From Acidobacteriota bacterium (GTDB lineage: Bacteria > Acidobacteriota > Vicinamibacteria > Vicinamibacterales > JAKQTR01), in NCBI GenBank assembly GCA_026393755.1, contig JAPKZO010000005.1, forward strand, positions 1 to 64,000: DNA of 64,000 nt, written 5' to 3'. The notes under the pieces were generated by a model. It was not told the DNA's origin. It made no database searches and saw nothing but the letters and a program-made list of their open reading frames with translations. Both the position numbers and the translations under genes were made by a program. Positions within the stretch are counted from its first letter, which is position 1. Each line of letters opens with the position of its first letter. Below, in pieces: positions 52,484 to 61,218 of the stretch.

Positions 52484-53167
52484 CTATTTCTTCTTGATCG
52501 GCACGGGCTTCTTCGCCGGCGTCTTCTGAGCCGGCTGGGGCGTGTACTCCACCATGACGCTGCTGATGAGGGCAATGGGACGGCCGGGAGCGACAAACGT
52601 CTCGTCGACGTCGTAGCGCCGCGCGGACAGCTTCTCTCCGAGCACGTAGACCTGGTTGACCGCCTCGGGCAGCTCCACGCGAATCGGCTCCGCGCCGGTG
52701 GGCGCCACGGCCTTCAACCCGCCCGGCCCCGCCCCACCCCCGATCCGGTCGAACAGATCGGCATCGGTGCGAAACTCGTTCTGCACCGTGGCGCGCGTCA
52801 CCAGCGTGTTGTCGAGCGTCATCACACCCACCGTGGCCGTCAGCTTCGCGTACGACCGGCGGGCCTTCACCTGCTCCTCCGAATAGGTCTGGCGGTTGTG
52901 CAGGTCGAACGTCAGCACGGCCTTGCCTCTGTGCGGCGGCAAGGTGATCAGGATTCCGTCAGCAGACGTCCGCCCGACGGGCACGTCGCAGAACGTGCGG
53001 AGCGTCTTGACGCCGGTCCCGAGCGGCGACGGGCACGTCACCTCGGCTGGCTCGATCTTCGGCGCCGGGGGCGCCGCGGGGGCCGGTTTCTTCCTGGCGG
53101 TTTGCGCACCCGCAGGCCCGGCCGCCATCAGCGCACACGCGACGAGCCACAGTGTGACTTTGCGCAT
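52484..53167 (-). CDS. Exported hypothetical protein
   Basis: A 227-residue protein with a signal peptide ([20 protein letters not shown], then AQT), a Pro/Ala/Lys-rich linker, and one domain with CPSPLGTGVKTLRTFCDVPV, two cysteines and an ILITLPPHRGKAVLTFDLHN strand. The C-terminal tail is again Lys/Pro-rich (KTPAKKPVPIKKK). I do not recognise the family. It overlaps folE by 1 nt (TGATG) and so is its operon partner. Confidence 0.7.
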   Translation of the reverse strand: MRKVTLWLVACALMAAGPAGAQTARKKPAPAAPPAPKIEPAEVTCPSPLGTGVKTLRTFCDVPVGRTSADGILITLPPHRGKAVLTFDLHNRQTYSEEQVKARRSYAKLTATVGVMTLDNTLVTRATVQNEFRTDADLFDRIGGGAGPGGLKAVAPTGAEPIRVELPEAVNQVYVLGEKLSARRYDVDETFVAPGRPIALISSVMVEYTPQPAQKTPAKKPVPIKKK

Positions 53168-53718
53168 CAGGTGTTCTTCTGGCGAATGAGGTCGAGGAAT
53201 TCCATCCGGGTGCGATCGCGCTCCCTGAACGCACCCAGCATCGCGCTGGTGACGCAGTAGGACCGTTGTTTCTGGACGCCGCGCATGGCCATGCACAGGT
53301 GCGTCGCCTCCATGACGACGGCGACACCGAGCGGATCGATCTTCTCGCGGATGGTCTCGGCAATCTGGTTGGTCAGCCGCTCCTGCACCTGCAGCCGGTG
53401 CGAGAACACGTCGACCAGCCGCGGGATCTTGCTCAGGCCGATCACCCGCGTGCGCGGGATGTACGCCACGTGACACTTGCCGAAAAACGGCAGCAGATGG
53501 TGTTCGCACAGGCTGAAGAAATCGATGTCCTTGACGATCACCATCTCGCTGTAGTCGACGGTGAAGAGCGCGTTGTTCAGGACCTTGTCGATGTCCTCGC
53601 GGTACCCGCTCGTCAGAAACGACAGCGACTTAGCCATGCGCCGCGGCGTATCGAGCAGGCCTTCCCTGCCGGGGTCCTCGCCAAGCTGTTCGAGCAGCTG
53701 CCTGATCTGCGTTTCCAT
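53167..53718 (-). CDS. folE: GTP cyclohydrolase I
   Basis: A 183-residue enzyme that makes 7,8-dihydroneopterin triphosphate, the first step of folate synthesis. [17 protein letters not shown], the zinc site [38 protein letters not shown] and [14 protein letters not shown] are all canonical. Zn ligands Cys/His/Cys are present. It is 12 nt after the dehydrogenase gene and 1 nt before the next. Confidence 0.97.
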   Translation of the reverse strand: METQIRQLLEQLGEDPGREGLLDTPRRMAKSLSFLTSGYREDIDKVLNNALFTVDYSEMVIVKDIDFFSLCEHHLLPFFGKCHVAYIPRTRVIGLSKIPRLVDVFSHRLQVQERLTNQIAETIREKIDPLGVAVVMEATHLCMAMRGVQKQRSYCVTSAMLGAFRERDRTRMEFLDLIRQKNT

Positions 53719-53730
53719 CGCGCGTACCCG

Positions 53731-54582
53731 CTATGCGTAGCTATAGAAACCGCGGCCCGTCTTCCGACCGCACCGTCCCGCGAGCACCATGCGCTTGAGA
53801 AGCGGGGGCGCCGCGTAGGCGGGTTCCTTGAACTCCTCGAACATGATGTTGGCGATGTAATACGTGGTGTCCAGGCCCACGAAATCGAGCAGCGTGAACG
53901 GGCCCATCGGGTACCCGCAACCAAGGGCCATGCCCTTGTCGATATCCTCGATGGTGCCCAGCCCGTGCTCGTACGCGCGGATCGCGTCGAGCAGGTACGG
54001 GACGAGCAGGCGGTTGACGATGAAGCCGGGGCGATCGGGGGCGGTCACCGGCTCCTTGCCGAGCGACTGGGCAAACGCGTAGGCGCGCGCAAAACTCTCG
54101 TCGGTCGTCGACAGGGCCTTCACCACTTCGACCAGTTTCATCAGCGGCACCGGATTGAAGAAATGCAGGCCGACGAACTTGTCCGGACGCGTGGTCGAGG
54201 CCGCCAGTTCGGTGATGCAGAGCGAGGAGGTGTTCGACGCGAGCAGCGTGTGCGGCGCGACAACCGCCTCGACCGCGGCATACGTCTTCTTCTTCTCGTC
54301 GAAGCTCTCGATGATGGCTTCGATCACGATATCGCACGACGCCAGGTCCTCAATCCGCGTGGTGCCGCTCAGCTTCCCGAGCGTCGCGTCCCGGAACTCC
54401 GGCGTGACCTTGCCCTTCTCGATGCCGCCATCCAGGAACTTCCGGATGCGCCCAAAACCCCGGTCGAGCAGCGGCTGTTCAACCTCGCGCACGATAGTCT
54501 TGTAGCCAGCCTGCGCCGACACCTGCGCGATGCCGCTGCCCATCAAGCCGCACCCGAGCACGCCAACCGTACGAATCTCCAT
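53731..54582 (-). CDS. 3-hydroxybutyryl-CoA dehydrogenase
   Basis: A 283-residue NAD(P)-dependent 3-hydroxyacyl-CoA dehydrogenase. VGVLGCGLMGSGIAQVSAQA is the nucleotide site; SNTSSLCITELAASTTRPDK and VGLHFFNPVPLMKLVEVVKA hold the catalytic Ser, His and Asn, and the C-terminal domain contains GYPMGPFTLLDFVGLDTTYY. ATG at 54582 has GGAGG 5 nt upstream and gives the standard length. With the thiolase upstream it could make or use acetoacetyl-CoA. Confidence 0.95.
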   Translation of the reverse strand: MEIRTVGVLGCGLMGSGIAQVSAQAGYKTIVREVEQPLLDRGFGRIRKFLDGGIEKGKVTPEFRDATLGKLSGTTRIEDLASCDIVIEAIIESFDEKKKTYAAVEAVVAPHTLLASNTSSLCITELAASTTRPDKFVGLHFFNPVPLMKLVEVVKALSTTDESFARAYAFAQSLGKEPVTAPDRPGFIVNRLLVPYLLDAIRAYEHGLGTIEDIDKGMALGCGYPMGPFTLLDFVGLDTTYYIANIMFEEFKEPAYAAPPLLKRMVLAGRCGRKTGRGFYSYA

Positions 54583-54627
54583 GATGCCCTCCATCGGCTT
54601 CCACCTTAGCCGCCAGCGCAAGCGCGT

Positions 54628-55812
54628 CTACACCACCTCAACGATGGCCGCGATGCCCTGTCCCCCGCCAATGCAGGCGGTGGCCAGACCGCGCGACAGG
54701 CCTCGCCGGCGCAGCTCGAGCAAGACGGTCAGCAAAAGTCTCGCCCCGCTCGCGCCGAGCGGATGCCCCAGTGCAATGGCGCCGCCATTGACGTTGACCC
54801 GCTCGCGATCCAGGCCCAGTTCCTTCTCGACCGCCAGATACTGAGCGGCAAACGCCTCGTTGACTTCAATCAGATCGATCTCGGCCAGCGTCAATCCCGT
54901 CCGGGCCAGAACCGCGCGGGTGGCCGGAGCGGGGCCAATCCCCATCTCTTTCGGCTCGACGCCGACGGCCGACCATCCAATCAAGCGCCCGATCGGCTTG
55001 AGGCCGAGCGTCTGCACGGCCTGCTGGGAAGCCAGCACGAGCGCCGCCGCGCCGTCGACGATGCCGCTGGCGTTGCCGGCGGTGACGCCGCCGTCCTTCC
55101 GGAATGCCGGCGGCAGCGCGGCCAGCGACTCCATCGTTGTGTCGGCGCGCACATGATCGTCGCGCGAGAACTGCTGCGGCCCCTTCCGCGACTTGAGTTC
55201 GACCGGCACCACCTCTTCGGCGAGCCGTCCCGTTTCCCACGCTTTGGCCGCCAACTGCTGGCTCCGCAGGGCGAAGCGGTCCTGCTCCTCGCGTGCAATG
55301 CCGTACTTGACGGCCAGATTCTCGGCGGTAATCGCCATGCTGCAGCCGCAGTACGTGTCTGTCAGCGACTCCCAGAGCGCGTCTTCGAGCTTGCCCTGGC
55401 CGAGCCGCAGCCCGCTTCGCAGACCGCGAATCACGTGCGGCGCCTGCGTCATGTTCTCGGTGCCGCCCGCCAGTACGACGTCGGCCTCGCCCAACTGGAT
55501 GAGCTGCGCGGCCGACACCGCGGCCTGGATGCCCGACCCGCACAGCCGGTTGACGGTCAGCGCGGGCACTTCGATCGGCAGGCCGGCTTTGAGGCCAATG
55601 TGCCGGGCCCCATAGAGCGCATCGGCGCTGGTCTGCAGCACGTTGCCGAATACGACGTGCTGAACCTGCCCTGGCGCCACGCCGCTGCGCGCCAGCGCAG
55701 CCTTCGAGGCGAGGGCGCCGAGATCGAGCGCGGAGATGTCCTTGAACGCCCCGGCATACTCGGCCATCGGGGTGCGGGCACCGTTCACAATGTAGACGGG
55801 TGTGGTGTTCAT
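54628..55812 (-). CDS. Acetyl-CoA acetyltransferase (thiolase)
   Basis: A 394-residue thiolase. The acyl-accepting C91 is in VNRLCGSGIQA; NVNGGAIALGHPLGASGAR carries the catalytic His and CIGGGQGIAAIVEV the second Cys. ATG at 55812 gives MNTTPVYIVNGARTP. It condenses two acetyl-CoA or cleaves 3-ketoacyl-CoA. It lies 45 nt upstream of the dehydrogenase gene. A GGCGGGC-A-CGCCCGCC type small repeat occupies the space before it. Confidence 0.95.
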   Translation of the reverse strand: MNTTPVYIVNGARTPMAEYAGAFKDISALDLGALASKAALARSGVAPGQVQHVVFGNVLQTSADALYGARHIGLKAGLPIEVPALTVNRLCGSGIQAAVSAAQLIQLGEADVVLAGGTENMTQAPHVIRGLRSGLRLGQGKLEDALWESLTDTYCGCSMAITAENLAVKYGIAREEQDRFALRSQQLAAKAWETGRLAEEVVPVELKSRKGPQQFSRDDHVRADTTMESLAALPPAFRKDGGVTAGNASGIVDGAAALVLASQQAVQTLGLKPIGRLIGWSAVGVEPKEMGIGPAPATRAVLARTGLTLAEIDLIEVNEAFAAQYLAVEKELGLDRERVNVNGGAIALGHPLGASGARLLLTVLLELRRRGLSRGLATACIGGGQGIAAIVEVV

Positions 55813-55948
55813 GGGAGTTGCCACTTGCATCCTTAGGGGCAACCTCGTGTGGTTGCCCTGGTCTCAGGGCGGGCACGCCCGCCTTCGCCTGCCTCTACGG
55901 CGCGCCAAGGGGGCCCGCCGCGACGCTGTCCTACCGTCGTATTGCGCT

Positions 55949-57007
55949 CTATTTCCTTTGGCTCGTAATCGTCTTCACCACGAAATCCCCGGTCTCCCTG
56001 GTTCCGAGCGTGCCGCCAATGTCGGCCGGGCCCTGGCCAGAAACGACCGCCTGTTCGACCGCCGCTTCGACCGCCCGGGCTTCCTCGCTTCGTCCGAGAT
56101 ACTGGAGCATCAGCGCCGCCGACAGGATCGCCCCGAACGGATTGGCGATGTTCTTCCCGGCGTACTTCGGCGCCGACCCGTGCACCGGCTCGAACATCGA
56201 CGTGCGACCGGGGTGCAGGTTGCCGGACGCGGCCATGCCGAGCCCGCCCTGCAGCTGCGCGCCCAGATCGGTGATGATATCGCCGAACATATTGTTGGTC
56301 ACAATCACCTGGAACTGCCCCGGGTTCTTGACCATCTGCATCGTCAGCGCATCGATGTAGAGATGCGTCGGATCGATCCCGGGGTACTGCGGCGCCACCT
56401 CCCAGAATACGCGCTGCCAGAGCGCGTGTCCCATCGTCAGCGCGTTGCTCTTGTCGGCCATGCACACCCGGGTCAGACCGTTCGCTTTCGCGTGCTCGAA
56501 CGCATGCCTGATGATCCGGTGCACGCCCTTGTAGGTATTGATGTCCTCCTGGATCGCGATCTCGTCGTCGGTGCCCGCCTTGAAACGGCCGCCGATGCCC
56601 ACGTACATGCCCTCGGTGTTCTCGCGGAACACCACCATGTTGACGTCCGCCGGTCCGCGGTCCTTCAGCGGGCACAGCCGCGCGTCCAGCAGCTTGACCG
56701 GGCGATGATTGACGTAGAGATCGAGCTCGAAGCGGGTGCCGAGCAGGATGTCGCGGGCATGGCGCATATCCGGCACGCGCGGATCGCCGAGCGCGCCGAT
56801 GTACACCGCGTCGAACTCGTCGCGCAGCATGGTGTAGCCGTTGGGCGGCATGCTGATGCCGGTCTCGAGGAAGTAGTCGGCGCCATAGGGCAACATTTCG
56901 AGATCGAGCGCGCGACCGAACACGTCGGAGACCGCGCGAAGCACCTTGACGGCTTCGGCTGTGACGTCCTTGCCGATGCCATCTCCGGGGATGACTGCAA
57001 TGCGCAT
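55949..57007 (-). CDS. Isopropylmalate/isocitrate-type dehydrogenase
   Basis: A 352-residue beta-decarboxylating dehydrogenase. MRIAVIPGDGIGKDVTAEAV, FRENTEGMYVGIGGRFK, TNNMFGDIITDLGAQLQGGL and FEPVHGSAPKYAGKNIANPF are family motifs. The sequence GIGGRFK and the lack of a leu operon make exact substrate uncertain; tartrate or 3-isopropylmalate dehydrogenase are the closest guesses. ATG at 57007 has AGAGGA upstream. It leads the minus-strand run toward thiolase, dehydrogenase and folE. Confidence 0.88.
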   Translation of the reverse strand: MRIAVIPGDGIGKDVTAEAVKVLRAVSDVFGRALDLEMLPYGADYFLETGISMPPNGYTMLRDEFDAVYIGALGDPRVPDMRHARDILLGTRFELDLYVNHRPVKLLDARLCPLKDRGPADVNMVVFRENTEGMYVGIGGRFKAGTDDEIAIQEDINTYKGVHRIIRHAFEHAKANGLTRVCMADKSNALTMGHALWQRVFWEVAPQYPGIDPTHLYIDALTMQMVKNPGQFQVIVTNNMFGDIITDLGAQLQGGLGMAASGNLHPGRTSMFEPVHGSAPKYAGKNIANPFGAILSAALMLQYLGRSEEARAVEAAVEQAVVSGQGPADIGGTLGTRETGDFVVKTITSQRK

Positions 57008-57198
57008 GATCCAATCCTCTTCAAGGGCCGCAACCCGCATCGCGGGGGTGGTTCATCTTATCAGAATGGGCCGGCCCGCCTTCCCCATCCACGGCGTGGC
57101 CTGACGACGCCTGGATCCGGCCCCGGCGGTCGAGTTCCCGACGCAGCCCTCCCGATCCGCCAGCCGCTCCATGGGCGCGGAAACCTATGACACCGTGC

Positions 57199-57204
57199 TA
57201 TATT
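57199..57204 (+). promoter_or_regulatory. -10 box of the PilZ gene, leaderless layout
   Basis: TATATT ends 7 nt before the ATG at 57212 (spacer CGGCCCG). No ribosome site is possible in that space. No clear -35 box is seen. Confidence 0.45.
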
Positions 57205-57211
57205 CGGCCCG

Positions 57212-57589
57212 ATGGAACACGAGAAGCGCTCCGTGGCGCGTGTTGAGGTGCCCGGTGGCTTGCCGGGCGAGGTGAGTGTGCTGGCACCGGCCGAGATCCG
57301 GGAGTTCAGCCCACGTGGCGTGATGCTCGATACCGCGTTCCCGCTGGTCATCAATTCCATCCACGATGTCCGGCTTGAGCTGGATGACTGTACGATTGTC
57401 GTGAAGGGCCGGGTCGCCCATTGCCGGGTCGCAGACCTGGCCGGGGAGTTGGTGCGTTATCGAGCGGGAATCGAGTTCGTGGATCTGCCTCCGCACGCGG
57501 TATCCGCCATCGCGGCATACCTCAAGGGTGTTTCCGAGCGGCGGGCGGCGCGCGGCGCCCGCCCGTCCAGGGAACCTACTTCACCCTGA
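57212..57589 (+). CDS. PilZ domain protein, probable c-di-GMP receptor
   Basis: A 125-residue single-domain protein. The first c-di-GMP motif is RSVAR (RxxxR) near residue 6. The second, usually [D/N]xSxxG, reads EFSPRG, with Glu in the first position, so ligand binding may be altered. GVMLDTAFPLVINSIHDVRL and RVAHCRVADLAGELVRYRAG complete the barrel. It stands alone in its direction; the last 14 nt overlap the end of the convergent GGCT-like gene. Confidence 0.85.
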   Translation: MEHEKRSVARVEVPGGLPGEVSVLAPAEIREFSPRGVMLDTAFPLVINSIHDVRLELDDCTIVVKGRVAHCRVADLAGELVRYRAGIEFVDLPPHAVSAIAAYLKGVSERRAARGARPSREPTSP

Positions 57590-57977
57590 GGTGCTCGAGG
57601 TAGTCGCCAGACGCGATGCGCTCCGCGCGGCCGAGCGGAGCATTGTAGAAGTACACCCACGCCATCTCGACACGCCCGTCGTCGAGCGCCACCGGCACCT
57701 GCACGCGCGTGTAGAGGCTGACATCCGGCTCCGCGGAACGATACCCTTCAATCTCGTCGAGCTTGGTCAGTACGGACGGATCGTCCTCGACTTCGTACAC
57801 CTCGCCCCAGACACGGCCGTCTGGCGCGGGAATCGCGGCGGGAAAGATCCCGAGATCGTAGAGCGCGGCCTCGATCGAGCCTCGGCCGATCAGCCGCATG
57901 CGCGTATCGATACCGGCTCGACGACGCCTGTCGAAGCCGCCCATCAGGGTTCCGTAGACGAAGACGTTGTCACTCAC
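57576..57977 (-). CDS. Gamma-glutamylcyclotransferase-like protein
   Basis: A 133-residue GGCT/AIG2-type protein. VFVYGTLMGGFDRRRR is the substrate-binding opening, GSIEAALYDLGIFPAAIPAP and VWGEVYEVEDDPSVLTKLDE the core with the catalytic Glu of the VYEV region, and DYLEHLRVK the end. I chose GTG at 57977 (MSDNVFVYG) because members begin just before FVYGTL and a GGAGG lies upstream; in-frame ATGs at 58034 and 58109 have no ribosome site. Confidence 0.8.
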   Translation of the reverse strand: MSDNVFVYGTLMGGFDRRRRAGIDTRMRLIGRGSIEAALYDLGIFPAAIPAPDGRVWGEVYEVEDDPSVLTKLDEIEGYRSAEPDVSLYTRVQVPVALDDGRVEMAWVYFYNAPLGRAERIASGDYLEHLRVK

Positions 57978-58112
57978 TGGCAGAAGTGCCTCCAACCCTG
58001 GACGTGCGCATATTCCGAAGTCGAATCGCGACATGCGGCCGCGAATGCATGGCGAGAAATAGGGCCTTGGGTATGGAGGAAGTGTAGGTGAGTGTTCCTG
58101 GATAGTCAAGAC

Positions 58113-58143
58113 GCCGGGGCGCGCCGTGCTGGCGCGCCCCGGC
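58113..58143 (-). terminator. 13-bp GC-rich hairpin
   Basis: Arms GCCGGGGCGCGCC and GGCGCGCCCCGGC with loop GTGCT form a perfect stem 12 bp downstream of the stop of the gene at 58155. No T-run follows on either strand, so this is a weak terminator or a structural repeat. Confidence 0.5.
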
Positions 58144-58154
58144 TCGAGTCTGGG

Positions 58155-59216
58155 CTACTTTACGGGCTTTTCTGGCGTCTCGGGGCCCTTGGGCGCCGCC
58201 GGCTTCGGCGTTGCGCCGGAGCCGCGCTTCTTCGGCGTCATGACGTCGATCAGCTGCGTCGTGACGCCGAACGACAGTGACACCGTCTTGCCAGTGCCGC
58301 CCATCTCGACGTTCGGCCACAGGGCCTGCGCCTCCGGCCGGTTCCCCGCCTGCAACTTCGCCAACGCGACAAACCCCCGAACGATATCCCGCAGGTTGTT
58401 GGCGGCCTCGTCGGAATTGGTCTCCGCCTTCATCATCACCTGCACGCCGCCGTTCACGTGCCCGCCGGCCGAGAACCACGTAATCGGCGGGATCCGGTCC
58501 GTCACTGCCTGAGGCAGTTTCGCCTGAGACGTAATCGCCGCGAACTGTCCGACCACCCAAAAGCTGGACTCGCGCTGGTCGGCAATGAGCTTCATCAAGT
58601 CCGCGTTATCGCGGGCCGATCTCGATCTTCCGCCCTGCCCGTCGATGACGCGACGAACCACCGCGCTGGGACCGATCGCCACCAGCCCGCTTTCCAGGAA
58701 CGCCACCTCAAGGTCGGCTTCGGAACCATGCCCGGTCTCCTCCGCCTTAGCCTTTGGCCTGATCAACCGCTTGCCCTTGTAGTCCTCGATCGTGGCGCCC
58801 TTCTCCCGCGCGAACGCCTCCAGCCGGCCCTGATCGAACCGGCCGCGAGCCAGCACGAGACCATCGGTTGTGTGGGACGGGGCACCATCCTGCCGCTTGT
58901 CCATGAACGCCACCACGTGGTCGATGTCCTGTTCGATATCGATGCCTGTGGACGTCCTGATTTCGTCCCGGCCCTCGTCGCTTGGCCCGCCGAACTGGCG
59001 CAGGCGCTGACGCAAATCGGAACTCATCACTTGCTTTACGTTGGCGTACGCCACGACGGCCGCATCCTCGGGAACCAGCGCAAGCTCCGCCGGCCCCGTA
59101 TTCGAGGCGAACAGCCCCTGGGGCATGCCGCCGTAGTAAGCCACCAAGCCAATCGACAGCCCGACGAAGAAGACCAGAGCCGAACCGATCAGGAAGTAGC
59201 GTGTTTTTCCGGTCAT
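58155..59216 (-). CDS. Membrane-anchored hypothetical protein
   Basis: A 353-residue protein with one N-terminal membrane segment (YFLIGSALVFFVGLSIGLVA) and a large outer domain. LALVPEDAAVVAYANVKQVM, LVLARGRFDQGRLEAFAREK and KGKRLIRP are reminiscent of a recurrent acidobacterial/planctomycete exported family in which substrate-free beta-rich domains repeat. The tail is Lys/Pro-rich. A TATAGT box (59239-59244) and GAGGCGAGG precede the ATG. Function unknown. Confidence 0.75.
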   Translation of the reverse strand: MTGKTRYFLIGSALVFFVGLSIGLVAYYGGMPQGLFASNTGPAELALVPEDAAVVAYANVKQVMSSDLRQRLRQFGGPSDEGRDEIRTSTGIDIEQDIDHVVAFMDKRQDGAPSHTTDGLVLARGRFDQGRLEAFAREKGATIEDYKGKRLIRPKAKAEETGHGSEADLEVAFLESGLVAIGPSAVVRRVIDGQGGRSRSARDNADLMKLIADQRESSFWVVGQFAAITSQAKLPQAVTDRIPPITWFSAGGHVNGGVQVMMKAETNSDEAANNLRDIVRGFVALAKLQAGNRPEAQALWPNVEMGGTGKTVSLSFGVTTQLIDVMTPKKRGSGATPKPAAPKGPETPEKPVK

Positions 59217-59401
59217 ATATGCCTCGCCTCTTACTCTGACTATACGGCCGTCAAAGATGGAAGTTCCCTCAGTCCTTCGATTCCCCTACGCAATGACGGC
59301 CCGGTCCCCTCAGGACTGAGTGCTGAGCGAGCGCCCGGGCTGTACCGCGTCGTGCCAGCGCGCCAGCCCTCGGGCGAGTCGAAGCACTCGGCGTGGGCGC
59401 A

Positions 59402-60301
59402 CTACTGTTCGAGGACGTACTCTCGCTTCTCGACCATCCATCCGGCGATCGCCAGGCACACCACGATCACGACGAAGATGGCCGAAAGACTCATCGTCGG
59501 CGACGGAACGTCCCGGAACAGCGACTGCAAGGCGCTCCCCAGGCCGTCGGCCGGCATCACGTGAGGCACCAGCGCCTGCAGGTAGTAGGCAATGGTGAAC
59601 TTCCTGAGGTAGCCGGGCAGCGCCAGCGCCACCTGCTCCCAGCCAAAGGCGAAGACCAATCCGACGACGAGCGGATGCTTGATGCCCGCCCCGATCAGGG
59701 CAAACAGCGCGCCGTAGGCGGCCAGTCCAACCCCGAGGAGGCCAAGGTCGATCAGCAGACCCATGAACCCTTCGGCCAGCGAGCCATGGCCGAGCGGCTG
59801 GACGCACAGGTACAGGACGACCACCGACGGCAGCACCACGAACACCGTGGTGACCACGTACGCCAGGTACTTGCCGACCAGCACGGCCCGCCGGCTGATC
59901 GGGCGGACGAACAGGTACGTGATCGTCTTGTCGTCGACCTCGTCGGCTATCAGGGACGTGCCATAGAACACCCCCAGCACGGGCACGAGGAACCGAAGAT
60001 ACAGGAGCCAGATCATGTTGCCGAAGACAGTCGGCCCGGTCACCGCCGCGCCACCCATCCGAATCGTCCCGGCGAAGCCCAATGCGTCGAGAATCCTCAG
60101 CATCAGTCCAAGCGCCACGGGTGACCCGACGACCAGGCCCAGGAAGATGGTCCGGCGCGACCAGAGCATTTGACCGAGCGACAGGTCGAAGACGCGGAGC
60201 ACCGCGGTCGCAAAGCTCGGAGCCTTGCGGATCGCGGGACCCGCCAGTGAGGGACCGGCCATAGGAACCGTGACGTTCATGTCGGGTGTCATGGTGCTCA
60301 T
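59402..60301 (-). CDS. ABC-2 type transporter permease
   Basis: A 299-residue membrane protein with six predicted segments. ADEVDDKTITYLFVRPISRR is the typical ABC-2 exporter permease motif (IxxExxxxTxxyLlxxPIsR), followed by AVLVGKYLAYVVTTVFVVLP. The start overlaps the ATPase gene at 60298 by 4 nt. Cargo unknown. Confidence 0.9.
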   Translation of the reverse strand: MSTMTPDMNVTVPMAGPSLAGPAIRKAPSFATAVLRVFDLSLGQMLWSRRTIFLGLVVGSPVALGLMLRILDALGFAGTIRMGGAAVTGPTVFGNMIWLLYLRFLVPVLGVFYGTSLIADEVDDKTITYLFVRPISRRAVLVGKYLAYVVTTVFVVLPSVVVLYLCVQPLGHGSLAEGFMGLLIDLGLLGVGLAAYGALFALIGAGIKHPLVVGLVFAFGWEQVALALPGYLRKFTIAYYLQALVPHVMPADGLGSALQSLFRDVPSPTMSLSAIFVVIVVCLAIAGWMVEKREYVLEQ

Positions 60302-61218
60302 TTGACGAGGAACTTGAAAACCGCCTGGAGGTTGTCGTCCGGCGAGGTGACCTCGGTAATCGTGCCCGCCTGGCCCGACGCCGCCAATTCGGTCAGGTAC
60401 CGGTAGAAACTGTCCGGCTTCGACGTCTCGATGATGATCGCCTCCTGCTCGAGCCTGAGGCTCAACACGTCGTCTCGAGTCAGGAACGCGCGGGCGAGGT
60501 CGCGCGGGTGGTCCGCGCGGACGTTCACGGTGTGCGGATGTTCGTCGATGAGATCGCGGATGCTGTGCACATCACCTTCGGCCAGGATGCGGCCGTTGTT
60601 GATGAGCAGGATGTTCGACGTCATCGCTTCGATCTCGTACAGGATGTGGCTGGAGACAATGATGCTCTTGCCGGCGCGAGCCCATTCCTTGATCAGACGA
60701 ATGGTCCGGCGCCTGGCGATCGGATCCATGCCCGACAACGGTTCGTCGAGGATCAGCAGTTCGGGATCGTGGACAATGGCCTGGGCGAGTTTGACGCGCT
60801 GGCGCATGCCCTTGCTGTAGCCGCCAATCTTCTTGTCGGCCGCGTCCACCATGTCCACCCGCTCGAGTGCCGTGCGGGCCGCCGCGCTCGCTTCGGACTC
60901 CGAATATCCGTTGAGCCGGACCAGCCCGGACACCCACTCGAGGCCGGTCATCCGGTCGTAGAACGCGTCCTGCTCCGGGCAGAAGCCGACGCGAAAGAAC
61001 AGTCCCGGATTTCCCCAGATCGCCTCCCCCAGCACGGTGATGGAGCCCTTGCTCGCTTTGAGCTGGCCCGTCAGCAGCTTCAGCAGCGTCGACTTGCCGG
61101 CGCCGTTCGGCCCCAGCAGTCCGGTGATGCCGGTCGGAATCGACACGCTCACGTCATTGAGGCCGATGACCTGGCCGTACCACTTCGAAACGTGATCGGC
61201 CACCACAAGCGGCGTCAT
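60298..61218 (-). CDS. ABC transporter ATP-binding protein
   Basis: A 306-residue ABC ATPase. Walker A is GPNGAGKST, Q-loop GFCPEQDAFYD, the signature YSKGMRQRVKLAQAI, Walker B LLILDEP and the switch His in SSHILYEIEAM. A C-terminal domain of about 85 residues is typical of exporter partners. ATG at 61218 overlaps the upstream permease gene by 4 nt and the downstream permease by 4 nt; the frame is open beyond the ATG. Confidence 0.93.
   Translation of the reverse strand: MTPLVVADHVSKWYGQVIGLNDVSVSIPTGITGLLGPNGAGKSTLLKLLTGQLKASKGSITVLGEAIWGNPGLFFRVGFCPEQDAFYDRMTGLEWVSGLVRLNGYSESEASAAARTALERVDMVDAADKKIGGYSKGMRQRVKLAQAIVHDPELLILDEPLSGMDPIARRRTIRLIKEWARAGKSIIVSSHILYEIEAMTSNILLINNGRILAEGDVHSIRDLIDEHPHTVNVRADHPRDLARAFLTRDDVLSLRLEQEAIIIETSKPDSFYRYLTELAASGQAGTITEVTSPDDNLQAVFKFLVK

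Noticed and set aside
55861-55948. GGCGGGC/GCCCGCC repeat after the thiolase gene as a mobile element
   Set aside because: Only a 7-bp arm is clear in a very GC-rich gap; no target-site duplication or coding content.
59217-59401. The 185-bp gap between the membrane-anchored hypothetical and the ABC permease as a small RNA gene
   Set aside because: Short inverted pieces around CTCAGGACTGAG are present, but there is no coherent fold or terminator that I can support.
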